From Oscillospiraceae bacterium (GTDB taxonomy: Bacteria; Bacillota; Clostridia; Oscillospirales; Ruminococcaceae): 64,000 nt of DNA. The stretch covers positions 1-64,000 of the forward strand of contig JAFUHM010000048.1 in assembly GCA_017468865.1 (NCBI GenBank), written 5' to 3'. The position numbers and the translations under genes are program-made. The notes beneath the pieces were generated by a model, which did not search any database, was not told the origin of the DNA, and saw only the letters and a list, made by a program, of their open reading frames with translations. How positions within the stretch are numbered: the first letter of the stretch is position 1; the number at the start of each line of letters is the position of its first letter. Of the stretch, positions 16,897 through 25,298 are shown in pieces.

Positions 16897-17960
16897 CAAA
16901 TTATTATTCGGTGGAGCTTTTTGCAGGTGCAGGAGGATTAGCATTAGGACTTGAAGAAGCCGGATTTCATCATCTCGGTCTTGTGGAGTTTGATCGCTCG
17001 GCCGCACAAACGCTGATCACTAATCGTCCTGAATGGAATGTTCTGTGTGAGGATGTAGAGGAAGTAGCCAAAAGGGATCTGGAAAAGGAATTCAACATAA
17101 AAAAAGGCGAGCTTGATCTGCTTTCCGGCGGTGCGCCCTGTCAATCGTTCAGTTATGCAGGTAAAAGGCTTGGACTTAACGATGTAAGGGGTACGATGTT
17201 TTTCCACTATGCCACATTTCTCCATAAGCTTCAACCCAAAATGTTCCTTTTTGAAAATGTCAGAGGTCTGTTGTCTCACGATTCAGGCAGAACATATAGA
17301 ACCATTTGTGATATATTTGAAGATGAGGGCTATTCTGTATCTTACAAGGTGCTTAATGCATGGGATTATGGTGTGCCCCAAAAGAGAGAAAGACTCATCA
17401 CTGTAGGTATACGAAACGACTTGGCAAAAACTATTTCATATCAGTTTCCTAAAAAGCATTCATATAGACCCGTGATCAAAGATATAAAACTTGATACAGA
17501 CCCACCGGCAGATGAATGCGTAAGGTACTCGGAGTACAAAGAAAAAGTTTTTTCACTTGTTCCTGCTGGGGGTTATTGGCGTGATATCGATCCTGGCGTG
17601 GCAAAAGAATATATGAAGACCTGCTGGAATATGGGTGGTGGAAGAACTGGTATTTTAAGGCGTATCGGTTTAGATGAACCGTGTCTCACAGTGCTTACAA
17701 ATCCGGGTATGAAGCAGACTGATCGCTGCCATCCAATAGAGGTAAGACCGTTTTCTTATAGAGAAAATGCGAGAATACAAACATTTCCGGATGAGTGGGT
17801 GTTTTGCGGCAAGCTGTCTGAAAAATACAAACAAGTAGGAAATGCGGTACCTGTAAATCTGGCAAAGGATATAGGTATGTCCATCATTTTAGCATTAAGC
17901 GGAGGAACCATGGAAACGGAGGTGAACGAAAATTATAATGTACAGCTTGCCTTTTATTAA
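16893..17960 (+). CDS. DNA (cytosine-5) methyltransferase, type II (predicted GGNCC)
   Basis: A 355-residue C5 methyltransferase with motifs in canonical order: SVELFAGAGGLALGLEEAG (motif I), GGAPCQSFSYAGKR (IV, catalytic Cys), FLFENVRGLL (VI), PQKRERLITVGI (VIII) and KQVGNAVPVNLA (X). It protects the host from the neighbouring Eco47II-like nuclease, from which the GGNCC target is inferred. The gene starts in an ATGA overlap with speA and is visibly A+T-richer than speA and speE. It overlaps the nuclease gene by 23 bases. The clean fit between two polyamine genes points to acquisition of the pair as a cassette. Confidence 0.93.
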   Translation: MTNYYSVELFAGAGGLALGLEEAGFHHLGLVEFDRSAAQTLITNRPEWNVLCEDVEEVAKRDLEKEFNIKKGELDLLSGGAPCQSFSYAGKRLGLNDVRGTMFFHYATFLHKLQPKMFLFENVRGLLSHDSGRTYRTICDIFEDEGYSVSYKVLNAWDYGVPQKRERLITVGIRNDLAKTISYQFPKKHSYRPVIKDIKLDTDPPADECVRYSEYKEKVFSLVPAGGYWRDIDPGVAKEYMKTCWNMGGGRTGILRRIGLDEPCLTVLTNPGMKQTDRCHPIEVRPFSYRENARIQTFPDEWVFCGKLSEKYKQVGNAVPVNLAKDIGMSIILALSGGTMETEVNENYNVQLAFY

Positions 17961-18678
17961 ACAATCAGACTTTAAGGAGCACGTTAAGGCTACACTTGAT
18001 TCGTACAGCAGAAGTATGAATTCTATTGACCTCGAAAAATTCAACTCGAATGTGGTCGATCCAATCAAACTTCTTTTTGACAAAAGTATGTTTAGAATGT
18101 CATATGAGGAGTTGATAACACAGGAGATTCATAGGCAGCGAGACAAATCTAATACAAACTCTATCGGTTATTTTCATCAGAACATATTCAGGTATATAGA
18201 AAGATGTGTTGTTCCGCACAGTGGATGGGATGTCGTTTTTGACAACAAAGTGTACATTGAAATGAAGAACAAACATAATACTATGAACTCTTCATCATCC
18301 CAAAAAACGTATATACATATGCAGAACCAGATCCTGCGATATCCGGAAACTTACTGCTATCTTGTGGAAGTGATCGCTAAAAGATCTCAAAATATTGCGT
18401 GGAAGTGTTCTCTTGATGGCATATCATATGAACACGAGCATATCAGAAGAGTTTCTATCGACAGGTTTTACGCTGAGGTAACAGGAATCGAAAATGCATT
18501 TTATATGTTGTGTATGCAGTTGCCGGAAACGATCAACGAGCTTATAAATGAAAGAGCCACTGACATCATACAGGAAGATACCGTTATTTATGAATTAAAA
18601 CAAAGAAATCCAGATTTACTAAAAGCATTGTATCTTCTTGCTTTTGAAACATATGAAGGCTTTTCGGAATTAATCTGA
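17938..18678 (+). CDS. Eco47II-family type II restriction endonuclease
   Basis: A 246-residue nuclease resembling the Eco47II family (PF09553). The core region GWDVVFDNKVYIEMKNKHN (about 98-116) holds the D...ExK-type catalytic residues (Asp, Glu-Met-Lys), and the following NSSSSQKTYIHMQNQIL is characteristic of the family. Eco47II and its relatives cut GGNCC, giving the predicted specificity. GGAGGTG stands before the ATG, inside the end of the methyltransferase gene, so production is tied to the methyltransferase. Base composition is low in G+C, as for its partner. No controller (C) protein gene is present. Confidence 0.9.
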   Translation: MYSLPFIKQSDFKEHVKATLDSYSRSMNSIDLEKFNSNVVDPIKLLFDKSMFRMSYEELITQEIHRQRDKSNTNSIGYFHQNIFRYIERCVVPHSGWDVVFDNKVYIEMKNKHNTMNSSSSQKTYIHMQNQILRYPETYCYLVEVIAKRSQNIAWKCSLDGISYEHEHIRRVSIDRFYAEVTGIENAFYMLCMQLPETINELINERATDIIQEDTVIYELKQRNPDLLKALYLLAFETYEGFSELI

Positions 18679-18697
18679 TTCACAGAAAGGGTGCTAT

Positions 18698-19546
18698 ATG
18701 GAACTTTGGTACAGTGAAAACCATACGAAGGATGCGAAGATGTCCATAAGGGTGGAGAAGCAGCTTTACAGCGGACAGAGCGAATATCAGCGGATAGACG
18801 TGTTCGAGAGCAATGATTTCGGCCGCTTCCTCACCCTTGACGGGATCATGATGCTGACAGAGAAGGATGAGTTCATCTATCACGAAATGATAACCCATGT
18901 GCCCATGGCGGCATATCCCGACATAAAGCGTGTGCTGGTCATAGGCGCAGGTGACGGCGGCACGGTGCGTGAGCTTACCCGCTACAAGGGGATAGAGCAT
19001 ATCGACATGGTGGAGATAGATGAACAGGTGGTGGACGTGTGCAGGGAGTATCTGCCCCAGACCGCCTGCAAGCTCGGCGATATCAGGGTGCATCTTCACT
19101 TTGAGGACGGACTGCGGTTCGTGAGAAGGCGTGAGGATGAATACGACCTCATCATCGTTGACAGCACAGATCCCTTCGGTCCGGGTGAAGGGCTTTTCAC
19201 TACGGAGTTCTACGGCAACTGCTACAAGGCGCTCCACGAAAAGGGCATCCTTGTAAATCAGCATGAGAGCCCTTATTACGATGACGACGCAAAGGCTATG
19301 CAGAGGGCGCATAAGCGCATCGCACAGTCCTTTGACATATGCAGGGTATATCAGGCGCATATCCCCACATATCCTTCGGGACACTGGCTCTTCGGATTTG
19401 CCTCAAAGGGGATAGATCCGCTTGCCTTCGATGCGGATGCGTGGAACGCACTCGGACTGCGCACCCGTTACTATAACACCGATCTTCATGCGGGATGTTT
19501 CGCCCTGCCAAACTATGTAAAGGAGCTTCTGGACAATGCAACCTGA
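18698..19546 (+). CDS. speE: Spermidine synthase
   Basis: A 282-residue aminopropyltransferase: N-terminal beta region with RFLTLDGIMMLTEKDEFIYH, the nucleotide-binding VLVIGAGDGGTVREL (about residue 83), DMVEIDEQVV, and the catalytic segment VDSTDPFGPGEGLF. It transfers the aminopropyl group from decarboxylated SAM (SpeD product) to putrescine (SpeB product). GAAAGGG precedes the ATG. It begins 19 bases after the nuclease gene and overlaps speB by 11 bases. Confidence 0.95.
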   Translation: MELWYSENHTKDAKMSIRVEKQLYSGQSEYQRIDVFESNDFGRFLTLDGIMMLTEKDEFIYHEMITHVPMAAYPDIKRVLVIGAGDGGTVRELTRYKGIEHIDMVEIDEQVVDVCREYLPQTACKLGDIRVHLHFEDGLRFVRRREDEYDLIIVDSTDPFGPGEGLFTTEFYGNCYKALHEKGILVNQHESPYYDDDAKAMQRAHKRIAQSFDICRVYQAHIPTYPSGHWLFGFASKGIDPLAFDADAWNALGLRTRYYNTDLHAGCFALPNYVKELLDNAT

Positions 19547-20396
19547 GATAAGATCATTCATCGGATGTGACGCTCCCTTTGAGGAGGCGGACACCGTCAT
19601 ATTCGGCGCACCCTTTGACAGCACCACATCATTTCGTCCCGGCACACGCTTCGGCCCGTCTGCCATTAGAAATGAGAGCTTCGGCATAGAGACATATTCC
19701 CCCTATCAGGATAAGGATCTTACCGATATCAAGGTATTCGATTCGGGAGACCTGGAGCTTCGGTTCGGTTCCCCGGAGTCGGCTTTGAAGGATATAGAGG
19801 CGCACACGGCGGAGATACTTTCCGCAGGGAAGCGCCCCGTGATGCTCGGCGGCGAGCATCTTGTGACCCTCGGAGCGTTCCGTGCGGTGACGAAGGCATA
19901 CGATGATGTGCATCTGATACAGTTCGATGCGCACACGGATCTGCGAAACGATTACCTTGGCGAACCTCTTTCCCATGCCTGCGTTGTCCGCAGATGCCAT
20001 GACATCATCGGGGACGGCAAGATCTGGCAGTTCGGCATACGCAGCGGCGAAGGATATGAGTTTGCGTTCGCAAGGGAGCACAACCACATCTATCCCACAT
20101 CCGTAAGCGGCGTGGACTTTTCAGGCATAGATGACTGCGTGGCTGCGCTCAGAGGAAAGAACGTCTATCTTACCATAGACCTTGATGTGCTCGATCCTGC
20201 CTATTTCCCCGGCACAGGCACTCCCGAAGCAGGGGGAGCCACATTCAATCAGATACTTGAAGCCGTAATAAAGCTCGGTGAACTCAACATCGTAGCGGCA
20301 GACCTGAATGAGCTCTCGCCCCATTACGATCACAGCGGAGCATCCACCGCCATTGCCTGCAAGCTCCTGCGTGAGCTCCTTCTTGCGATGCACTGA
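19536..20396 (+). CDS. speB: Agmatinase
   Basis: A 286-residue ureohydrolase with the binuclear manganese ligands in GGEHLVTLG, QFDAHTDLRNDY and TIDLDVLDPAYFPGTGTPE. It cleaves agmatine to putrescine and urea and completes the arginine-agmatine-putrescine-spermidine route of this operon. Arginase or formiminoglutamase are the alternatives; the context with speA and speE makes agmatinase much the likeliest. The overlap with speE implies translational coupling. Confidence 0.93.
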   Translation: MQPEIRSFIGCDAPFEEADTVIFGAPFDSTTSFRPGTRFGPSAIRNESFGIETYSPYQDKDLTDIKVFDSGDLELRFGSPESALKDIEAHTAEILSAGKRPVMLGGEHLVTLGAFRAVTKAYDDVHLIQFDAHTDLRNDYLGEPLSHACVVRRCHDIIGDGKIWQFGIRSGEGYEFAFAREHNHIYPTSVSGVDFSGIDDCVAALRGKNVYLTIDLDVLDPAYFPGTGTPEAGGATFNQILEAVIKLGELNIVAADLNELSPHYDHSGASTAIACKLLRELLLAMH

Positions 20397-20434
20397 TGAC
20401 CGGTGCGGCTACTTACAGAAAAGGACATGATAGT

Positions 20435-21724
20435 ATGGATATGTGTAAGATTATCACCGGAGCTGTCATCTCTCTTGCACTGACACTGTGTATGTCATCT
20501 GCGGCAAGTGCGGATGCGGTGTATGACAGCGAGACAAGCACACTGACCCTTTCGGGGAAAGTGGAGATAAATGCGTCTGAGGGCGTTGTTCTCCCCGCAG
20601 GGGTAGTAAAGACTGATGTGGAGCGTGTGGTTTGCGAGAATGCAAAGTTTGAAAACTGCGATTATGCATTCAGTGACTTTTCAAATTGTACATCCATGGA
20701 TCTTAGAAGCTGCGATACATCGGCTGTCACGAGTATGAAAGCTATGTTCATAAAATGTTCTAAGGTAACTGTGCTTGACCTCAGTTCATTTGATATGAGA
20801 AGTGTTAAAAACGTCAATCTAATGTTTAAGAATTGTTCGGAGCTTCACACTATCTATGTTGGCAGTCAAAACTGTGACTGGACTGAAATAACTAATGGCA
20901 GTGATATGTTCACAAACTGTAATAATCTTGAAGGTGGGGATACAACTAAATTCATCAACGTTAAAAATACAGGTAAAGCATACGCCAAGGTGGATGGCGG
21001 TGAGGATGACATGGGCTACTTCACCCTGAAAGTCCCTGAATACACTGTCACATTCGAGACTAACGGCGGAAGAGCCGTTGATCCCGTTACTGCCGCAGCG
21101 GGTCAGACTATCGGTGAGCCTGACACCGCACGAAAGGGATATACCTTTGAGGGCTGGTATACGGACAAGTCTTTTTCGGAAGAGTTTGACTTTACCACGG
21201 GGATAGCCTCCGACATCACCCTTTATGCGAAGTGGTCGATGGAAGCTCCCGGGGAGTTCGTGGTCAAGTATATGTGGGACGGGGATGACTGCACCGCATA
21301 TGTCTATGACAAAGACGAAGGCGAACTGCTTGCGGCTGTCCATCTTGAAGCTGAGGGGGATAAATGGACAGGGGAGTACAACGGCTGTGACATAGCTGTC
21401 GAAAAGCCGTCCGGTACACGAAATGACGCATCTGTCAAGCGCACCTCGAACGGGGACGGCTCATCGGACAAGGCTGTCATCACCTACCGTGCCGCCCTTG
21501 ACAAGGAAAGCGGCGACTACCTCACGGCACTCAAGATAGATGTTTCACTGTCAAACGGCAGGGAAGCCTCATATACGAAGGACGTCAGGGCGTATTCCTC
21601 ATATATGGTGCTGACGCTGAAGATACCGTCGGACACATACCTCGACTACACCTGTTCCTATGTGACAAAAAGAGGGAATACGGTGAGCGAAGTGAACGGC
21701 ACGAGCGGTACGCTGGAAGGCTGA
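20435..21724 (+). CDS. Secreted BspA-type (DUF285) protein with InlB-like repeat
   Basis: A 429-residue exported protein. A signal peptide (ITGAVISLALTLCMSSAASA) ends near residue 27. Residues about 45-190 are BspA/DUF285 leucine-rich-type repeats (YAFSDFSNCTSMDLRSCDTS, AMFIKCSKVTVLDLSSFDM, LMFKNCSELHTIYVG). One Listeria-Bacteroides (InlB B) repeat follows (YTVTFETNGGRAV...GYTFEGWYTD...ITLYAKW). The rest is an unassigned beta-rich domain. No sorting signal or lipobox is seen. Such proteins usually mediate surface binding. The ATG at 20435, preceded by AAAGGA, starts the signal peptide. It lies 38 bases after speB. Confidence 0.8.
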   Translation: MDMCKIITGAVISLALTLCMSSAASADAVYDSETSTLTLSGKVEINASEGVVLPAGVVKTDVERVVCENAKFENCDYAFSDFSNCTSMDLRSCDTSAVTSMKAMFIKCSKVTVLDLSSFDMRSVKNVNLMFKNCSELHTIYVGSQNCDWTEITNGSDMFTNCNNLEGGDTTKFINVKNTGKAYAKVDGGEDDMGYFTLKVPEYTVTFETNGGRAVDPVTAAAGQTIGEPDTARKGYTFEGWYTDKSFSEEFDFTTGIASDITLYAKWSMEAPGEFVVKYMWDGDDCTAYVYDKDEGELLAAVHLEAEGDKWTGEYNGCDIAVEKPSGTRNDASVKRTSNGDGSSDKAVITYRAALDKESGDYLTALKIDVSLSNGREASYTKDVRAYSSYMVLTLKIPSDTYLDYTCSYVTKRGNTVSEVNGTSGTLEG

Positions 21725-21738
21725 GACGGAGGAATGAC

Positions 21739-21864
21739 ATGGAATACATCAGACCCGAGCTGGAAATAATAGAATTTGAGGAGACGGATATGCTTGAAAG
21801 CAGCGGTGAGCCTGTGCTCAACGTGGTGCGTGTAGAGATGTTCGACGACCTTACGGAGGAATGA
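21739..21864 (+). CDS. Small acidic protein, 41 residues
   Basis: A 41-codon gene with an excellent ribosome site (GGAGG, 6 bases before ATG) placed 14 bases after the BspA-like gene. It begins MEYIRPELEIIEFEETDML, continues ESSGEPVLNVVRVEMF and ends DDLTEE; it is strongly acidic and has no Cys. Short proteins opening 'M-x-Y-x-(R/K)-P-E-(I/L)-E' are seen widely in gut Clostridia and Bacteroidetes as uncharacterised small proteins; some resemble peptide precursors, but no maturation enzyme is adjacent here. Function unknown. A hairpin at 21892-21915 follows. Confidence 0.65.
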   Translation: MEYIRPELEIIEFEETDMLESSGEPVLNVVRVEMFDDLTEE

Positions 21865-21891
21865 CAGCCTGCAAGGGCTGCGATGGACGAC

Positions 21892-21915
21892 AGGGTGAAG
21901 GCTTGCCTTCACCCT
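21892..21915 (+). terminator. Hairpin terminator after the small gene
   Basis: AGGGTGAAGGC, loop TT, GCCTTCACCCT: a perfect 11-bp stem with a weak T tract (TATGTAATG). Confidence 0.6.
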
Positions 21916-22001
21916 TATGTAATGTGCACAAATCTTATCAGCACTTTTCGGCATAAAACCTCAAATTGGTGGTTTTCACAAAAAATAAAGCAAAAAATCC
22001 C

Positions 22002-22030
22002 TTGTAAAATACATAAAAATATGTTAAAAT
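22002..22030 (+). promoter_or_regulatory. Promoter of the sensor-GGDEF gene
   Basis: TTGTAA (22002-22007), 17-base A/T-rich spacer, TAAAAT (22025-22030), 49 bases before the start. Confidence 0.6.
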
Positions 22031-22078
22031 ATTTTCATAGTATGGGGAAGTGTATTCCCAAAAACGGAAATCTTACGG

Positions 22079-23980
22079 GTGATCGCTGTGCTCAACGGAA
22101 GAAAGACAATAGGAATATTCATGACAGGCATTTCAGGCACTTTCCGCAGGGAACAGTGCAGGGCGATCAGTGTGTCTGCGAAGGCACACGGCTATGATGT
22201 GCTGTTCTTCAATTTTGTAGGACTTATCGGTGCAAATCTCGATGTCTACGGTATCAGAGAGGACTGGATACTCGACGTCATCCCATTTGACAGATTTGAC
22301 GGCATAATCTTTGACAACAACAATGTCTTCATCGACAGTATCAGGGAGAAGATACACGACCGCCTGAAGTCATGCACCTGTCCCATAATATCCATAAGTG
22401 AACCGTGTGACGATTTCTGTCAGATATGCTTTGACAACAGCAGCTCGATAAAGGAATTCGTGGATCATTTCGTGAAGGTTCACGGCTTTACACGCATAGG
22501 GTTCATGTCGGGGATAGAGGGGCATCCCGATGCGACGGAAAGACTTGATGCCTTTACGGAAGCCATGAAGGAGAACGGCCTTCCGCCCCGGGGCGAAGGC
22601 GTGTTCTACGGGGATTTCTGGTATAACAAAAAGGATGAGGCGGCGGAGTTCTTCATAAATGAGTGCGGAGGACTGCCCCAGGCTATCATATGTGCTAACG
22701 ACTTTATGGCGATGTCCCTTTGCGATGCCCTTGAAAAGAGGGGATACAGAGTACCCGAAGATGTATGTATCTCAGGCTACGATGACGTGATCGAGGGGCG
22801 CACACATCAGCCCTCCATAAGCTCTGCCATGCAGGATCAGGATCTGCTTGCAGAGAAGATATTCGAGCTGTTTGACAGAGCCGCAGCAGGCGGTCAGCTT
22901 GAGAAGAAGATCTGCATACCCACCACCAATGTATACCGTGCCTCATGCGGATGCAAGGCGGATGAGGAGGACGGCATCAGGGACAAGAATATGTCCTACC
23001 ACAGGAACATCAGCTTCCTGTACAATATCTACGATGCGGAGGCGGCTATGCTTTCGCTTACGGCGCTTAACAGCATAGACAGGATGGAGGAAGTGTTTGA
23101 AAAGCACAGCCTGAATTTCGGGCCATATGAGAAATTCTTCCTCTTTGCCTATACCGACAGCATGGGAGTGCCTTCCTACAACAAGGCGTTCTTCCGCCCG
23201 ACGCACACCGTCAAGGCAGCCATCAGCATAGACAGGAGCGGCACTTCCGTCCTGCCCGACGGGGATATGTCCACAGATATGTTCATCCCCCCGGTAAACT
23301 GCGATGAGCCGCAGTGCTGCTATATAACACACATCCATTTCGGCGATCACTGCTTCGGATATTCAGCCGTGACGATGGATAATGAGTATCCCTTCAATGA
23401 GTTCTACAACATATGGACGGTCAACCTTGCGGTATCCCTTGAGACGCTGATGCAGAGAAACTCCATCTCTTCTCTTGTGTCCGACCTTGAAAAGGAAAGC
23501 ACCCATGACCGCCTGACGGGGCTTCTCAACCGCCGTGGGTTTGAGGACAGGCTGTACTCCGAATTTGAGAAGGTACACGATACCGACATGGTGATAACCG
23601 CAGTGATGATGGATCTTGACGGCCTCAAATACATAAATGACTACTACGGCCACGGTGAAGGCGACGTGGCGCTGTCCGCCATGGGAAGGATAATCTCTTC
23701 GGGAGTCGATGACAGCGTTATCTGCGGACGGACAGGCGGCGATGAGTTCTATGCGGTGATGTTCGGCAAGGATATAGACTATGCGGAGAGCTTCGTGACC
23801 CGTGTGCGTCACAGCATCGACACCTTCAACAAGACAGCAGGGAAGAAATATGTCCTTGCAGCAAGCTGCGGCATACACAGTCACAGAGCCTGTGACATAC
23901 GGCATATAGACTCCCTCCTGCGCACCGCAGACGAGAGGATGTATGCGGAGAAACGGAGCAAGCACGCCGAAAGGCGGTGA
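22079..23980 (+). CDS. Diguanylate cyclase with LacI-type sugar-binding sensor domain
   Basis: A 633-residue soluble protein. Residues 1-290 are a type-1 periplasmic-binding-protein domain as in LacI/GalR regulators (KTIGIFMTGISG, GFTRIGFMSG, PQAIICANDFMAMSLCDALE, VPEDVCISGYDD), but the HTH DNA-binding headpiece is absent. A central region (about 300-460) is unassigned. Residues about 470-633 are a GGDEF domain: STHDRLTGLLNRRGF, MMDLDGLKYINDYYGHGEGD and an intact GRTGGDEFYAV. The RxxD inhibitory site normally upstream of GGDEF is absent. It probably makes c-di-GMP in response to a cytoplasmic sugar. Start GTG at 22079; a GTG at 22088 is also possible. Confidence 0.85.
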   Translation: MIAVLNGRKTIGIFMTGISGTFRREQCRAISVSAKAHGYDVLFFNFVGLIGANLDVYGIREDWILDVIPFDRFDGIIFDNNNVFIDSIREKIHDRLKSCTCPIISISEPCDDFCQICFDNSSSIKEFVDHFVKVHGFTRIGFMSGIEGHPDATERLDAFTEAMKENGLPPRGEGVFYGDFWYNKKDEAAEFFINECGGLPQAIICANDFMAMSLCDALEKRGYRVPEDVCISGYDDVIEGRTHQPSISSAMQDQDLLAEKIFELFDRAAAGGQLEKKICIPTTNVYRASCGCKADEEDGIRDKNMSYHRNISFLYNIYDAEAAMLSLTALNSIDRMEEVFEKHSLNFGPYEKFFLFAYTDSMGVPSYNKAFFRPTHTVKAAISIDRSGTSVLPDGDMSTDMFIPPVNCDEPQCCYITHIHFGDHCFGYSAVTMDNEYPFNEFYNIWTVNLAVSLETLMQRNSISSLVSDLEKESTHDRLTGLLNRRGFEDRLYSEFEKVHDTDMVITAVMMDLDGLKYINDYYGHGEGDVALSAMGRIISSGVDDSVICGRTGGDEFYAVMFGKDIDYAESFVTRVRHSIDTFNKTAGKKYVLAASCGIHSHRACDIRHIDSLLRTADERMYAEKRSKHAERR

Positions 23981-24027
23981 TCTTCGGGCATAGCTCCGTT
24001 ACTTGTGAAGCTGTCACCAAAACAAAC

Positions 24028-24052
24028 AGGGCGGATCATACCGATCCGCCCT
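24028..24052. terminator. Bidirectional terminator between convergent genes
   Basis: AGGGCGGATC (24028-24037) pairs exactly with GATCCGCCCT (24043-24052), followed by TTT on the plus strand. Confidence 0.75.
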
Positions 24053-24112
24053 TTAAAGCACTTATTTATGATCGTCACGTTTTCTCCCATGCGGTGGAAA
24101 CGGCACGGGACG

Positions 24113-24976
24113 CTACATTTCCTCTTCGGTGGTGTGGTTTAGCTTGTAGAGCTTTTTGTATTCGGAGGGGGTGTAGCCGTTTATGAGCTTGAATACACGG
24201 TTGAAGGTGGTCAGGCTCGAAAATCCTGCCCTCATGGCTACATCGGTTATGGATGTGTCGCCCTCGATGAGCATCATTTCAGCCGCCCTGACTCTGCGTC
24301 GGTTGAGGAAGTTGATGAATGTGGTGTTGGAATACTTCTTGAATAGGCGTGAGAAGTGATAGGTGCTGTATCCTGCCACGGCGGAGAGTTCTTCAAGAGT
24401 GATGTCATTCATGTAATTCTGGTCTATATAGCGCAGCACCACGCTGAATGTCTCGGCATAGCGGCCGTCATCATTGTACTTGACCTGGCTCAGCTGGTAT
24501 TCCTTGACTTTGGCGAGCAGGGTGAGCACCTTGATGTAGATGTACACCTCGGAGACTTCGTTAAAGTTGGAGTAGAGGACATAGATATCTTTCATGATAT
24601 TCCCCGCAAGGTCGAGAAATTCCTGGGAACACTCCCTGTTTATCAGCACAGGCTCCGCCATTACAGCGGTAAGCTCGGTAAGAGCAGGGTTGTTGATGAA
24701 TGCTTCGTTGTCTATGAGCAGGATGAGCCTTCTTCCCGTGCAGGCTTTCAGGCTGTGGAGGACACCGGATGGGATGATGAGGAGATCTCTCTCGCTCATG
24801 TGCATCTCCCTGCCTCCGCAGATGGCTTCAAAGCTGTTGGTAAGAGGCATGATTATCTCTATCGCATTGTGCCAGTGAGGAGGATACTCCTCATTCTCTA
24901 TATTGTCATAAAGACGGACGCTCCTGTCCTGAACATAATCAACGGTCTCATAGTCTCCGTTAAGATGAACGATCAT
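24113..24976 (-). CDS. AraC-family regulator with cupin sensor
   Basis: A 287-residue AraC/XylS regulator. The N-terminal cupin (residues about 15-95) has PPHWHNAIEIIMPL and RDLLIIPSGVLHS. The C-terminal double HTH (about 190-285) has ITLEELSAVAGYSTYHFSRLFKKY and TSITDVAMRAGFSSLTTFNRVFK, ending GYTPSEYKKLY. Such proteins typically sense a sugar and activate glycan genes; the target is unknown. The start at 24976 (GGAGG, 7 bases upstream) is preferred: an earlier ATG at 25027 lies 2 bases from the promoter -10 and would be leaderless. Confidence 0.88.
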   Translation of the reverse strand: MIVHLNGDYETVDYVQDRSVRLYDNIENEEYPPHWHNAIEIIMPLTNSFEAICGGREMHMSERDLLIIPSGVLHSLKACTGRRLILLIDNEAFINNPALTELTAVMAEPVLINRECSQEFLDLAGNIMKDIYVLYSNFNEVSEVYIYIKVLTLLAKVKEYQLSQVKYNDDGRYAETFSVVLRYIDQNYMNDITLEELSAVAGYSTYHFSRLFKKYSNTTFINFLNRRRVRAAEMMLIEGDTSITDVAMRAGFSSLTTFNRVFKLINGYTPSEYKKLYKLNHTTEEEM

Positions 24977-25029
24977 AGCATTTCCTCCATGGACATTCAA
25001 AACGTGTGGGATATCTTTCTCCATCATCC

Positions 25030-25058
25030 ATTATAACACCAATTTCTGATTTTTGCAA
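25030..25058 (-). promoter_or_regulatory. Promoter of the AraC regulator gene
   Basis: On the minus strand TTGCAA (25058-25053), 17-base spacer, TATAAT (25035-25030). It gives a leader of about 45 bases to the ATG at 24976. Confidence 0.7.
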
Positions 25059-25239
25059 GTGTTTTTTAAGCATTTTTAAGGGAGAAAGATATTATTAAGC
25101 AATTATCGTCCTGCAAAGCTGTGCCTTTGCGGATGATGATATTCCCCAAAAGGTGCGATGATAAGCACGGGAAATTTTGGCATATCGACAAAATCCCGCC
25201 GCTGCGGGATGTAATCCATTACAAAGCCGAAACAGGTTA

Positions 25240-25268
25240 TTGACAAAGCGGAGAAAATGGGGTATAAT
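25240..25268 (+). promoter_or_regulatory. Promoter of the glmU operon
   Basis: TTGACA (25240-25245), 17-base spacer, TATAAT (25263-25268), 30 bases before the ATG. Confidence 0.88.
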
Positions 25269-25298
25269 AATAAACAGTTCATTCAAGGAGGAAGAAGT

